Shown here: positions 37,445 to 46,686 of the stretch, piece by piece | How the letters are laid out: every line of letters begins with the position of its first letter | Numbering within the stretch: the first letter of the stretch is position 1 | Assembly (NCBI RefSeq): GCF_030851345.1 | Contig: NZ_JALPNU010000004.1 | Span: forward strand, 186,001 to 250,000 | DNA length: 64,000 nt | Reading direction: 5' to 3' | Source: Marinifilum sp. D714 | GTDB lineage: Bacteria > Bacteroidota > Bacteroidia > Bacteroidales > Marinifilaceae | Notes under the pieces: generated by a model | What the model was told of the DNA's origin: nothing | What the model saw: only the letters and a program-made list of their open reading frames with translations | Databases searched by the model: none | Position numbers and translations under genes: made by a program

Positions 37445-38929
37445 ATGAAAATGAGAACAAACCATGTACTTTTATTGCTGTTAATACTAAGTTTTCTTAT
37501 TAGTTGTAACTCAAACAACTTTGAAGAGCATCAGATAGGGGATAATCTTATTGATGAAACCTCAGAAGTTGTTCTTATCGATACGCTTACAATAAAAAGC
37601 TCGACTGTAATCTTAGATTCTTTGATTACTTCAAGATTTAATAAAGCTATACTGGGTAGTTATAAAGATGAATTTCTGGGAGATGTAAAGACCGAGTATT
37701 ATGGGGTGTTAGACTTTAATAATGGATTTTCTAAGCCAACCAAAGAGATTGGTAATGTGAGTGTTAAAGTGCCTATAGAATTTGATTCGTTGGTTTTTAT
37801 GGCATATCCTAATAAAGAATACTTTGGAGACACATTACAGGTACAAAGATTATTAATCAACCGATTAACCGAGGAATTAGAATTGCCTGATAATGAAGAT
37901 TCGTTTTATAGTCATTCCAAATTTGATTATGAGGAAACACCACTTTTAGATTCGGAGTTTTTTCTAAAACCAGTCAAACAATCTCAATTTGATGAAGTGA
38001 TTGATTCTCATGGAAAGGTTAATGAAGGAACAAATGGTGTAATTGACTACTATGGAAAGTATTATGGAGAGGGAATCTATTTAAAAATGGATAGTGAAGA
38101 AGCAATTTCTTTAGGTGAAGAAATTGTGGAATTGGTAAATACAGAAAGCGATACTGTTATAGAGGCAAAGCAGTGGCATAGATTTATCAAAGGTGTTGTT
38201 ATTCGTCCAGGAGATAATAATACTGTTATGTGGCAAGCTCCAATTGGCGAGAATAAGTTAAGATTAAGATTGTATTATCATGAAACTGATTATACAGAGG
38301 CTGGTAAACAAAAATATCATGACTTCCCTATTGTGCAAGCTGGACCAAATGAACGATTAAGTTTTGCAAATTATTCTTCTGATCGTTCAACTACACCGCA
38401 ACAATTAGATCGTTTAATTGAACAAGAGAATGAATTGAATTCTGATCAAACGGATAACTTAACATTTATTCAAGGAGGTATAGGTTTGTATACCAAAATT
38501 AAAATTCCTTATATTGAAAATCTAAAAACTTTAGGATTAACAGGTGGGGTTTTAAGTGCAGAATTACAAATTTACCCTAAGGATGAGAGTTATGATGATG
38601 AACTGTTCCCTTTGCCTAAATCAAACTTGATTCTATATACTACAAAGGAAGATAATAAATTTAGGTCGGTTCTGCCTGGTCCAAACAATACGGCTTTAAG
38701 TTTTGCCTTTGTAAGAAATCCTGAAAATAAGGATGAATCTTATTATGCGACAGATTTGACTTCTTATGTGAATAATATTCTTGTAAATGGTCAAGAATAT
38801 GAAGATGCTATTTTGATTGGATTTCAAAGAGAAGGTGTGGGGGACACCTATGATCGTCTAATTATAGAAGATGAACCAAATTCGGATTTTAGAATTAGAC
38901 TGAAGGTTACTTACGTTATTCAGCGATAA
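37445..38929 (+). CDS. DUF4270 lipoprotein
   Basis: A 494-residue lipoprotein with a lipobox in SFLISCNSN (cysteine at about residue 21). The body resembles DUF4270 (PF14092): an N-terminal segment with EVVLIDTLTIKSSTV, SRFNKAILGSYKDEFLGDVKTEYYGVLDF, and a C-terminal all-beta region ending RLKVTYVIQR. Function unknown; it probably faces the periplasm or cell surface. The next gene's reading frame opens directly at its stop, so the pair is translated from one message. Confidence 0.85.
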   Translation: MKMRTNHVLLLLLILSFLISCNSNNFEEHQIGDNLIDETSEVVLIDTLTIKSSTVILDSLITSRFNKAILGSYKDEFLGDVKTEYYGVLDFNNGFSKPTKEIGNVSVKVPIEFDSLVFMAYPNKEYFGDTLQVQRLLINRLTEELELPDNEDSFYSHSKFDYEETPLLDSEFFLKPVKQSQFDEVIDSHGKVNEGTNGVIDYYGKYYGEGIYLKMDSEEAISLGEEIVELVNTESDTVIEAKQWHRFIKGVVIRPGDNNTVMWQAPIGENKLRLRLYYHETDYTEAGKQKYHDFPIVQAGPNERLSFANYSSDRSTTPQQLDRLIEQENELNSDQTDNLTFIQGGIGLYTKIKIPYIENLKTLGLTGGVLSAELQIYPKDESYDDELFPLPKSNLILYTTKEDNKFRSVLPGPNNTALSFAFVRNPENKDESYYATDLTSYVNNILVNGQEYEDAILIGFQREGVGDTYDRLIIEDEPNSDFRIRLKVTYVIQR

Positions 38930-38974
38930 TTGAGAGAGTTAAGAAAAGTATTTACAAAATATATAGCTAGATTA

Positions 38975-40225
38975 ATGAAAAGCTTAAAATCTGTTGGTAA
39001 AATCTGCTTTTTGACAGTAATAGGATTAATTTATATATCTTCTAATCTGTCGGCACAAAATAATACAAGTTCCCCATATTCCTATTATGGCTATGGAGAA
39101 TTAATGACTCAAGATATTATTAACCCAACTGGTATGGCAAGTTTGTCATATAGTGATGGTAGTGTTCTAAATATAAATAATCCAGCTGCACTTTCTCAGT
39201 TGGATAGTTTGAAATTTATTTTTCAATTTGGAATGACCGCTAAATTTAGCAAGCTAAATCAAGGGAATAATGACGATACGTTTAATGATTTAAATTTTTC
39301 GAAATTGGCTTTTGGTTTTAGAGCAGCTCCTGGTTATGGTGTTGCGGTTTCATTAGCACCCTATACAAGTTTAGGGTACGATATAACTAGCAGAGAGCTT
39401 GTAGAGGGTGGGACTAATTATTTTACTCGATCTTTAAAAGGAACAGGAGGATTGAACCAATTAGTACTATCGAATGGTTTTAAGATTACAGATAACTTAT
39501 CTTTAGGTGTAAATGGAATTTATATTTTTGGGAACAATACCAGAGATGAGTCAATTATTCCTCAGGGAGGTAGTAGTGCTAGTTACATGAATACTACAAA
39601 ATTAATTTCAACAGGATTAAATTTTAATGTGGGTGCGCAATATCAATTTAACTTCGTTGATAATTCAATAGTATTAGGGGTGAAGTACCAACCCCAAGTT
39701 GGCGTTAGAGCGAAACGGAAGATAGAGGTATTGAATATAGGATCGATAAAATACAATGATACAGATCGAGGAAGTTATGATGTTCCTGAGATTTATGGTG
39801 CATCCTTAGGTTTGAAAAAAGGAAAGCAACTATGGATTGGAGCCGATTATTTACTAGAAAAATGGAGCGAAACTAAAAAATTCGAGAAGGAGAATCAATT
39901 GGTTGATCGTAATAAGTTTTCACTTGCAACTATATATAAAGCAAATGATGGTTATGCAACCAAGTTCTTTAAGAAGTTGACATATCGTTTCGGAGCATTT
40001 TATGACACCGGCTATATGAGAGTGAGAGATGAACGTATCACAACAAAAGGATTTAGTTTTGGAGTGGGTATGCCATTGTCAAGAGGAAAAGGAATGATTA
40101 ATATGTCATTTGAATTTGGTCAAATGGGCTTAACTGCCAATAATCTGGTAAGAGAGGATTATGGAAAAATTAATATAGAACTAAACTTGTTCGAAAACTG
40201 GTTTATTAAGAGAAAATATCATTAA
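38975..40225 (+). CDS. Outer-membrane beta-barrel protein (FadL/PorV-like)
   Basis: A 416-residue protein with a signal peptide ending SSNLSAQ, followed by NNTSSPYSYYGYGEL and INPTGMASLSYSDGSVLNINNPAALSQLDS, a pattern common to FadL/PorV-like barrels. Many short amphipathic strands follow. The ATG at 38975 is preferred because the signal peptide starts there; the longer frame begins with TTG right at the DUF4270 stop. It may transport a hydrophobic solute or act as an assembly partner of the DUF4270 lipoprotein; both are guesses. Confidence 0.78.
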   Translation: MKSLKSVGKICFLTVIGLIYISSNLSAQNNTSSPYSYYGYGELMTQDIINPTGMASLSYSDGSVLNINNPAALSQLDSLKFIFQFGMTAKFSKLNQGNNDDTFNDLNFSKLAFGFRAAPGYGVAVSLAPYTSLGYDITSRELVEGGTNYFTRSLKGTGGLNQLVLSNGFKITDNLSLGVNGIYIFGNNTRDESIIPQGGSSASYMNTTKLISTGLNFNVGAQYQFNFVDNSIVLGVKYQPQVGVRAKRKIEVLNIGSIKYNDTDRGSYDVPEIYGASLGLKKGKQLWIGADYLLEKWSETKKFEKENQLVDRNKFSLATIYKANDGYATKFFKKLTYRFGAFYDTGYMRVRDERITTKGFSFGVGMPLSRGKGMINMSFEFGQMGLTANNLVREDYGKINIELNLFENWFIKRKYH

Positions 40226-40246
40226 TAACATATCAGATAAAAAATG

Positions 40247-40275
40247 AAACCCTTGGAAAAGCCAAGGGTTTTTTT
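40247..40275 (+). terminator. Terminator after the DUF4270-barrel pair
   Basis: AAACCCTTGG and CCAAGGGTTT pair perfectly around AAAAG, followed by T residues. Confidence 0.92.
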
Positions 40276-40318
40276 TGTGTTAAAAATTTAAATAGAAAAT
40301 TTGGACCTCAAACTCCAA

Positions 40319-40354
40319 TTTGTAATCATTTCAAAATAATAATGATTAATTTTG
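40319..40354 (+). promoter_or_regulatory. Candidate hydG promoter
   Basis: TTTG (40319-40322) and TAATTTTG (40347-40354) are 24 bases apart, a little long for the usual spacing. The leader of about 75 bases can fold AACTCAA (40381-40387) with TTGGGTT (40402-40408). Confidence 0.45.
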
Positions 40355-40428
40355 TGCTGAAAACTAACAAAATACTATGCAACTCAAATGTTATTTAGCA
40401 CTTGGGTTGAAGATATACAGCGAATAAC

Positions 40429-41862
40429 ATGAAAATGATCTACAAACCTCAAGAGTATCGGATTAAGGATGAAAGGATGAAACCTTTTATCGATGAATCT
40501 GAAATTTGGGAAATGCTTGAAGAAGCTGACGCATCGAAGGAAAATGTTCGTCGAATTATTAAAAAATCACTTGATAAGAATCGCCTTAGCTTACAGGAGA
40601 CTGCGGCACTTTTGAAAACTGAAGATCCTGAATTGATTGAGGAAATTAAAGAAGGTGCTCGCACCTTAAAGGAGAGAGTATATGGTGATAGAATTGTAAT
40701 TTTTGCTCCTTTGTACATCGGAAACAAGTGTACCAATAATTGTACTTATTGTGGGTTTAGGGCATCTAATAAAAAACAAAAAAGAACGACTCTTTCACAT
40801 GAGCAGATTATTAGTGATGTAAAAGCTTTAGAAGATAATGGTCAGAAGCGTTTGATATTGGTGTATGGTGAACATCCAATGTATGATGCGGAATTTATTG
40901 CGGATTCCGTGAAAACGGTTTATACGGTGAAATCAGGTAATGGTGAAATTCGTCGTGTAAATATTAATGCTGCTCCTTTGGATATTGAAGGATATAAAAA
41001 GGTTAAAGAAGCTGGAATTGGTACTTACCAAATTTTCCAGGAAACCTACAATCGTGAAGCCTACGCGAAATATCACATCAGTGGAAAAAAATCGGATTTT
41101 GATTGGAGACTCACTGGTTTAGATCGTGCACAGGAAGCATTAATAGATGATGTTGGAATTGGCGCTTTATTTGGGCTATTCGATTGGAAATTTGATGTTA
41201 TGGGCTTGGTTCGTCATGTAAATCATTTCGAGGCATGCTATAATGTCGGTCCACATACCATCTCATTTCCTAGAATTAAGGCAGCTTCAGATTCTACCAT
41301 TGATCCAAAATACGAAGTTAGCGATGAAGAATTTATTCGTTTGGTTGCTATTCTAAGATTAGCAGTTCCATATACAGGATTAATTCTAACTGCTCGTGAA
41401 AATCAAGAGATTCGTGAAGAAGTAATTCGATTAGGAGTATCACAAATTGATGCAGGTACCAATATCCAGTTGGGAGGGTATAGTGAGGAATCTAGAGAAG
41501 AGCAGAAGTTAGATCATGAACAATTTGAAATTGGTGATACCAGAAGCCTTGGTCAGGTGATTGATGAACTTTTAGACAAACAATACTTACCTTCATTTTG
41601 TACTGCTTGTTATCGTAAAGGGAGAACAGGTGAACATTTTATGGAATTTTCTGTGCCTGGATTTATCAAGAGGTATTGCACGCAGAATGCAATCCTTACT
41701 CTTGCTGAATACCTTGAAGATTATGGTACTTCAGAAATGAAAGAAAAAGGATACAAGCTAATTGATTTAAAGAAGAAAGAGCTTAAAGATATTCAAAAGG
41801 TTGAAGAATTAGAAGAACGTCTTGAATTGGTTAAAAAAGGTAAACGCGACCTTTATTTCTAG
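40429..41862 (+). CDS. hydG: [FeFe] hydrogenase H-cluster maturase HydG
   Basis: A 477-residue radical-SAM enzyme that splits tyrosine into CO, cyanide and p-cresol for the H-cluster. The CxxxCxxC motif is in NKCTNNCTYCGF (about residues 102-113). The auxiliary cluster of the C-terminus is held by FCTACYRKGRTGEHF and a later CTQN cysteine, as in known HydG. The ThiH-like barrel is complete. It serves the hydrogenase encoded 5 kb upstream and is followed by the small hydrogenase-associated regulator. Confidence 0.96.
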   Translation: MKMIYKPQEYRIKDERMKPFIDESEIWEMLEEADASKENVRRIIKKSLDKNRLSLQETAALLKTEDPELIEEIKEGARTLKERVYGDRIVIFAPLYIGNKCTNNCTYCGFRASNKKQKRTTLSHEQIISDVKALEDNGQKRLILVYGEHPMYDAEFIADSVKTVYTVKSGNGEIRRVNINAAPLDIEGYKKVKEAGIGTYQIFQETYNREAYAKYHISGKKSDFDWRLTGLDRAQEALIDDVGIGALFGLFDWKFDVMGLVRHVNHFEACYNVGPHTISFPRIKAASDSTIDPKYEVSDEEFIRLVAILRLAVPYTGLILTARENQEIREEVIRLGVSQIDAGTNIQLGGYSEESREEQKLDHEQFEIGDTRSLGQVIDELLDKQYLPSFCTACYRKGRTGEHFMEFSVPGFIKRYCTQNAILTLAEYLEDYGTSEMKEKGYKLIDLKKKELKDIQKVEELEERLELVKKGKRDLYF

Positions 41863-41948
41863 TGATTTCATTGGATTTTGAGTTTATAAAATAGTGCATT
41901 TTTTGTAACTTATAAAGGCCCTATTCTCTAATTCAAAATTCAGTAGCG

Positions 41949-42212
41949 ATGATTAAATCAACAATTCGGATTTTTGGGATTCTTATCCGTGATAAGGATA
42001 AAGAAAATGGCTGTGTTCAAGAAATTCTGGCTAGATATGGCAACTCTATAAAAACCAGGTTAGGTATTTATGAAGTTGAGCATGCAGAAAGTCACCCTTT
42101 CGGCCTGATGTTGATTCAGGTCATTGGTTCAGAGGAAGATATGGATCGGTTCGAAAAAGAAATTTATGCAATTGAAGGTGTTGAGATTCAGCACATGTTT
42201 TTTGAACCTTAA
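41949..42212 (+). CDS. Iron-only hydrogenase system regulator (TM1266 family)
   Basis: An 87-residue ACT/NikR-like ferredoxin-fold protein of the family found beside [FeFe]-hydrogenase maturases. Its pattern IRIFGILIRDKDKENGCVQEILARYG and LMLIQVIGSEEDMDRFEKEI is typical. No DNA-binding domain is visible, so how it regulates is unclear. It is cotranscribed with hydG (86-base gap). Confidence 0.85.
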   Translation: MIKSTIRIFGILIRDKDKENGCVQEILARYGNSIKTRLGIYEVEHAESHPFGLMLIQVIGSEEDMDRFEKEIYAIEGVEIQHMFFEP

Positions 42213-42217
42213 TCGAA

Positions 42218-42250
42218 AAGAAAATGTCCGGTTTATCCGGACATTTTCTT
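42218..42250. terminator. Bidirectional terminator hydG unit / sensor kinase
   Basis: AAGAAAATGTCCGG and CCGGACATTTTCTT form a perfect 14-pair stem around TTTAT. The kinase stop codon overlaps the right arm, so both converging units end here. Confidence 0.88.
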
Positions 42251-45200
42251 ATATGGCTTTTTCTAAATCTATGTAGAAGTTGGCTCCTTTTCCGAGTTCA
42301 CTTTCGCACCAAACCTTTCCTTTCATTGCTTCCACATATTTCTTAACGATGGATAATCCTAGTCCTGTTGATTTTTCACCGCCGGTTGGCCTTGAGCTAA
42401 GTATTTGAAACTTTCCAAATAGCTTCCCTTGATCTTCTGCCGAGATTCCTGGTCCTTCGTCGCTGACCAACGATCGGATTTTATCGCCCTCTTCCCAAAT
42501 TTTAATATGAATATTCTTGTTGTTTGGAGAAAATTTAATGGCATTGGAAACCAAATTTTCATAAACTTGAGTCATGTAATTTGGATCCACCATTGCATAG
42601 GTATCATTAACATCAAGCTTAAGATTTAACTGTTTTTGTTTTAAATGATCTTTGAAATGCAAATTCACCATTTCAATCAACTTCTTTAAGTTGGTTTTTT
42701 CCAGTTGGATATTGATAGAATTCGACTCGATTACACCTATATCCAGAATTTTGGAAATCATGTGATTCATCCTCTGTAGAGCTTTTAGCATGAATGAAAT
42801 ATTTTCAAGGTCCTCTGAATTGTTTTCAGAAATCATCTTGTTCTTTAAATATTCTGTAATTGATATTGTCGAGGTCAGTGGATTTTTTAAATCATGCGCA
42901 ATGATCCCAATAAGATGATTCTTTTCATGATTCAATTCTGTCAATTCAGCATTCTTAATCTGTATTTCTTCTTTTTGCCTTCTAATATCTTTGTTGGCCT
43001 TTTGTAATATTTTACTTTGAGCTTCAATCTTTCGATACGATTGAGCGTTTTCTACTGCTATGCTTGCATAAACGGCTATATTTTGTAGCAAAGACAGATG
43101 ATAGTTTTGATATGCATCTTTCTTGAAGCTTTGTACCGTGATTACCCCAATTGTTTTGTTTTTAACTTTAAGCGGAAGGTAAATAACTGATTTTGGAGTC
43201 CTGGATTTTTCAACAGGAATTATTTTGGTAACATATTTGTGATACTCTTTCTTTAGATCTTTAATGAATACATCTTTTTGCTCTTTGTAGCAGTATATTG
43301 CCAATCTGGTATCATCTTCCATTTCGAATTCCACAGAGTCCAGATTTGTTCCATCTTCCTTAATTCTGGGAAACACCAAACTATTACTTTCTTTTTGATA
43401 GATTCCAATTCCAAAAATGGCTGCATCCATTAATTCATTTACCGACTCATAAACCGTATCTATAATGCTTTCAACCGATAAGTTTGCTGTTATTACTTTA
43501 CCAATATCGTTCAAATGGATTAGGTTTATATAGGATTTCTGAAGGTTTTGGGCTTGTTCACTAATTTCATCTTTCTGCTCAGCCAAAATTTTGTTTTGAG
43601 CTTCAATTTCGAATTTTTGCTTACTAACTTCTTTTGTTTTTTCAGTCACCAATTTCTCCAATTCAATTCTTTTTTGTTGAATATTTCGAATTCGCGCCAT
43701 CATTATCAGGTAAACAATAAGTGCTAATAATAAAATTTCAAGACTAATTGCCCACCAAGTTTTATACCAAGGAGGTCTAATCTTAAAATGATATTCATAT
43801 GGATTTGGTGTCCAAATGCCATCGCTGTTTGATGCTTTTATTTTGAATGTATATTCTCCAGGTGGAATTCTGGAGTAGATTGCTTCGCTCTTATCGCTTA
43901 CTGGTGACCATTCTTGATCCAGTCCTTCCAATTTCCATTTGTATTTTACTTTCTCAGGTGCTTTATAGCTTAATGCTTCAAACTTAAAGGTAAGATGATG
44001 CATATCGTGAGTGAGATTAAGATCCTGTGGTAATGGGAACCAAGGATTGACACCGCACATGCATTTTGAGTATTCCTCATCTCTCCAGTTTACTTTTCTG
44101 AAAAATAGTTTAATATCGGTTAATTGAATAATTGGTGGATTTGGGTTGATAACATCCTTTGTTGGACTAAACATCATGGCACCATTAATTGTTCCAAACC
44201 ATAAGTTGCCCTTTTTGTCGATGTAATTGCACGAACCATTGTTTTCCACTCCAACAAAACCATCAAATTTATTGTAATTTCGAATGGTTTCAACTTCACT
44301 ATTTTTGTTATAATTGATCCGGTCAACACCATTTTGAGCTCCAACCCAAATGCTCCCATTTTCATCAGTTAGAATAGAATAGGCAATATCCGAACTTAAT
44401 CCATCCTCTGTGGTTATATAGCTCCATTTATTTCCATCCCATTTGTTAATTCCTCCACTAAAGGTAGCTGCCCAAATGTGGCCATTTAAATCTTCGGTAA
44501 TTTGCATCACCCATTTGTAATTCAACCCATTGGTTTCATCAAAATTGATTATGGTATCTCTATCAAACATACTCAATCCTTGGAAGTGAGAGAACCATGC
44601 TCGATTTTTTGAGTCGACATATACATTTGTAATCTGATTGGTTTTTAAGCCATGACTTTGGGTGGTAATTTGAGTTCTATTGCCAGTTTTGTCGTAATGT
44701 ATCACTCCAAAACCTTGGGTAGTAAACCACATTTCACCATCTTTTTCGAGAATATCTATAATGCCTGTTCCTGCTCGTAACCCATAACGTTGCGATACGT
44801 CTTGAAAAGTTCTGCCATTATACTCAATTAATCCGTTAAAGCCTGCCATTAAAATATTTCCATTCGGCAGTTCGTAAAAATCACGAATATTTATAAGTCC
44901 TGGGTGATCGGCAGGAGTGTAGGCTTTTCGTTCGTTTCGTTTGTATTGTACAATTCCTTTGCCCGATATACTAAACCAGTAATTGTTTTTGGAATCCTGC
45001 ATAATCGCACGCACAATATTGCCACCAACATCATTGGTGAAATCAAGAGATAGGAATTTATTATTACCATATTTTATCAATCCATTTCCACTAGTTGTCA
45101 TCCAAATGTTACCTTCTTTGTCTTCAACTATGTTGTTGATAAAGGGATTAATTAGACCTCGGCTAGCATCTATTATTTTGCTATGTTTTTCATCGATAAG

Positions 45201-46046
45201 CAAAACACCGGTTCCAAAAACACTAATCCATAAACGATTATTGGAATCGAGGGTAACTGAACCGATATTTTGGATCGGGGTGTTAGTTGGCAAATCAATT
45301 TTTATTGGTTTGTCATCCACCATTTTATAGAATACAAATCCTTGGTTCGGAATGAAATTTGAAAACCACAACTGATTATTTCCATCGACTAAAGCAGGTG
45401 CAACAATTTGGCCTTCAAATTCAGGTAGATCGTTAAGTGACGATTTGGAGAGAGCTTCATCCTTAAATTCAAATAAGCCATCTATAGTAATGATGTAAAT
45501 TGTTCCATCATTGTCCATAAGTATGTTTCTCACCTGATTTCTGTTTATTACATCTTCGTGCTCTTTAATGAAATCTTTAAATTGACCCTTTTCACGGTAA
45601 ATGATTTGTCGATTATTCTGATCATTTCCTAAGGCCCATATTCGCCCTTTTTTGTCTTCAAAAATATTAAAATAAACAGCATTGGGTACATTATTCTCTA
45701 TCCCAAAATTTTTAAACGATACTCCGTTAAAACTACTGATGCCAATGCTTGTTCCAATCCATAAGTTCTCCTTGGAATCCTGGTGCAGGGCTCTAATGTT
45801 ATTATCGGCCAGACCATGTCTGCGATCGTAAGAGATGAACTCTTTGCCATTAAAGCGAGAAATACCACCGCCATTGGTGCCGAGCCATAAATTTCCTTTC
45901 TTGTCCTGAATTAAACTAAAAACTTCCGATTGAGGTAATCCTTCCTCAAGGGAATAGTTTTGGAAGCTATACTGTTGCGCTTTGGAATGATGATTGGGGA
46001 GTAAAATCAAACAAAGAACCATACAAAACACCACAAAATATCTCAT
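42249..46046 (-). CDS. Two-component-regulator-propeller sensor histidine kinase
   Basis: A 1265-residue membrane sensor. A signal peptide (ending HSKAQQ) is followed by many regulator-propeller repeats with LWLGTNGGGISRFNG and IWMTTSGNGLIKY patterns (about residues 30-640), a Y_Y_Y domain (FKFEALSYKAPEKVKYKWKL), and one membrane helix at about 770-790. Inside are a coiled coil, a GAF domain (about 850-1005), HisKA with the H-box IIAHDLKNPLT near residue 1050, and HATPase (NLVSNAIKFSP, DEGPGIS, TGLGLSI). There is no receiver or AraC domain, so a separate response regulator is required; none is in the window. Confidence 0.92.
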   Translation of the reverse strand: MRYFVVFCMVLCLILLPNHHSKAQQYSFQNYSLEEGLPQSEVFSLIQDKKGNLWLGTNGGGISRFNGKEFISYDRRHGLADNNIRALHQDSKENLWIGTSIGISSFNGVSFKNFGIENNVPNAVYFNIFEDKKGRIWALGNDQNNRQIIYREKGQFKDFIKEHEDVINRNQVRNILMDNDGTIYIITIDGLFEFKDEALSKSSLNDLPEFEGQIVAPALVDGNNQLWFSNFIPNQGFVFYKMVDDKPIKIDLPTNTPIQNIGSVTLDSNNRLWISVFGTGVLLIDEKHSKIIDASRGLINPFINNIVEDKEGNIWMTTSGNGLIKYGNNKFLSLDFTNDVGGNIVRAIMQDSKNNYWFSISGKGIVQYKRNERKAYTPADHPGLINIRDFYELPNGNILMAGFNGLIEYNGRTFQDVSQRYGLRAGTGIIDILEKDGEMWFTTQGFGVIHYDKTGNRTQITTQSHGLKTNQITNVYVDSKNRAWFSHFQGLSMFDRDTIINFDETNGLNYKWVMQITEDLNGHIWAATFSGGINKWDGNKWSYITTEDGLSSDIAYSILTDENGSIWVGAQNGVDRINYNKNSEVETIRNYNKFDGFVGVENNGSCNYIDKKGNLWFGTINGAMMFSPTKDVINPNPPIIQLTDIKLFFRKVNWRDEEYSKCMCGVNPWFPLPQDLNLTHDMHHLTFKFEALSYKAPEKVKYKWKLEGLDQEWSPVSDKSEAIYSRIPPGEYTFKIKASNSDGIWTPNPYEYHFKIRPPWYKTWWAISLEILLLALIVYLIMMARIRNIQQKRIELEKLVTEKTKEVSKQKFEIEAQNKILAEQKDEISEQAQNLQKSYINLIHLNDIGKVITANLSVESIIDTVYESVNELMDAAIFGIGIYQKESNSLVFPRIKEDGTNLDSVEFEMEDDTRLAIYCYKEQKDVFIKDLKKEYHKYVTKIIPVEKSRTPKSVIYLPLKVKNKTIGVITVQSFKKDAYQNYHLSLLQNIAVYASIAVENAQSYRKIEAQSKILQKANKDIRRQKEEIQIKNAELTELNHEKNHLIGIIAHDLKNPLTSTISITEYLKNKMISENNSEDLENISFMLKALQRMNHMISKILDIGVIESNSINIQLEKTNLKKLIEMVNLHFKDHLKQKQLNLKLDVNDTYAMVDPNYMTQVYENLVSNAIKFSPNNKNIHIKIWEEGDKIRSLVSDEGPGISAEDQGKLFGKFQILSSRPTGGEKSTGLGLSIVKKYVEAMKGKVWCESELGKGANFYIDLEKAI

Positions 46047-46236
46047 AATACTCCTTTAAATGTAAATTGTTTGCTAATGCCATTTAAGGTACAATTTTTT
46101 TGAAGGAATTGAAAGTGTTTATACCATGCTACAGCTTGGTTTTTTGTTATTTATCTGTTAAGGTTTTTATTCAGATTTGGCTAATATTTTGCCAAATGAA
46201 TTAGTAAGTAATGATTTCACTCATTGCCGCATGAAA
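46047..46236. other. Region upstream of the sensor kinase
   Basis: A non-coding stretch before the repeat array. It should contain the kinase promoter, but no good TAnnTTTG element on the minus strand was found. Confidence 0.3.
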
Positions 46237-46646
46237 ATGGTCCTGGTAATTTTTTAGATACATTGCTTGAGTGGTAATGCCAATTTTGAAGACAAAATCA
46301 TACATTAATCGATAGGCAATGTACAATTGGAAATTTTTAGAGGTATTAATCGAGTGGAAAGAGGCCTTTTGAATTTAAAAATCCACATTTCTCAAATGGA
46401 AACGTGGATTTGGAATTCAAAATCGTATTTTTTATTAACGGCAACGTAGTTTTGATATTAAAAAGTAGCTTTACCTCATTGGAAATGCAGTTTTTAAGTT
46501 CAAAATCCACTTTTTTCAAGCGGCAATGATCCTAGAAATTTCATAGGCCTTTTTCCACTCGATTAATGCAGCTTTTTAAATTCAAAATTAGCATTGCCAA
46601 TCGTACAATGTGCCAGGAAAATTTCTAAGGGAGTATTGAGCGACAA
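46237..46646. repeat. Degenerate tandem array of ten units of 38-42 bp
   Basis: On the plus strand units can be cut at 46237, 46278, 46320, 46361, 46403, 46445, 46486, 46527, 46567 and 46609, ending at 46646 (lengths 41, 42, 41, 42, 42, 41, 41, 40, 42, 38). Most end in GGAAA or GGCAA and most begin with TG or CG. Conserved middles resemble TTTTGAATTCAAAATCCAC. Within the array, 46345-46366 and 46546-46567 are inverted copies with 21 of 22 bases matching. The array lies between hydE and the kinase gene. Confidence 0.8.
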
Positions 46647-46686
46647 TCAATGTGTATAGAATTTCTAGAATTGGAATTCTCATTAG

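Noticed and set aside
38930-38974. TTG start of the outer-membrane barrel gene
   Set aside because: The extension adds a basic segment before the signal peptide; the ATG at 38975 gives a normal one.
46300-46526. Open frame with 14-residue periodicity in the repeat array
   Set aside because: It lacks a start codon with context, holds stops on either side, and neighbouring units of 40-41 bp shift the frame, so it is not a gene as it stands.
46237-46646. Possible CRISPR array
   Set aside because: Units of 38-42 bp are all degenerate copies with no constant repeat alternating with unique spacers, and no cas gene is near.
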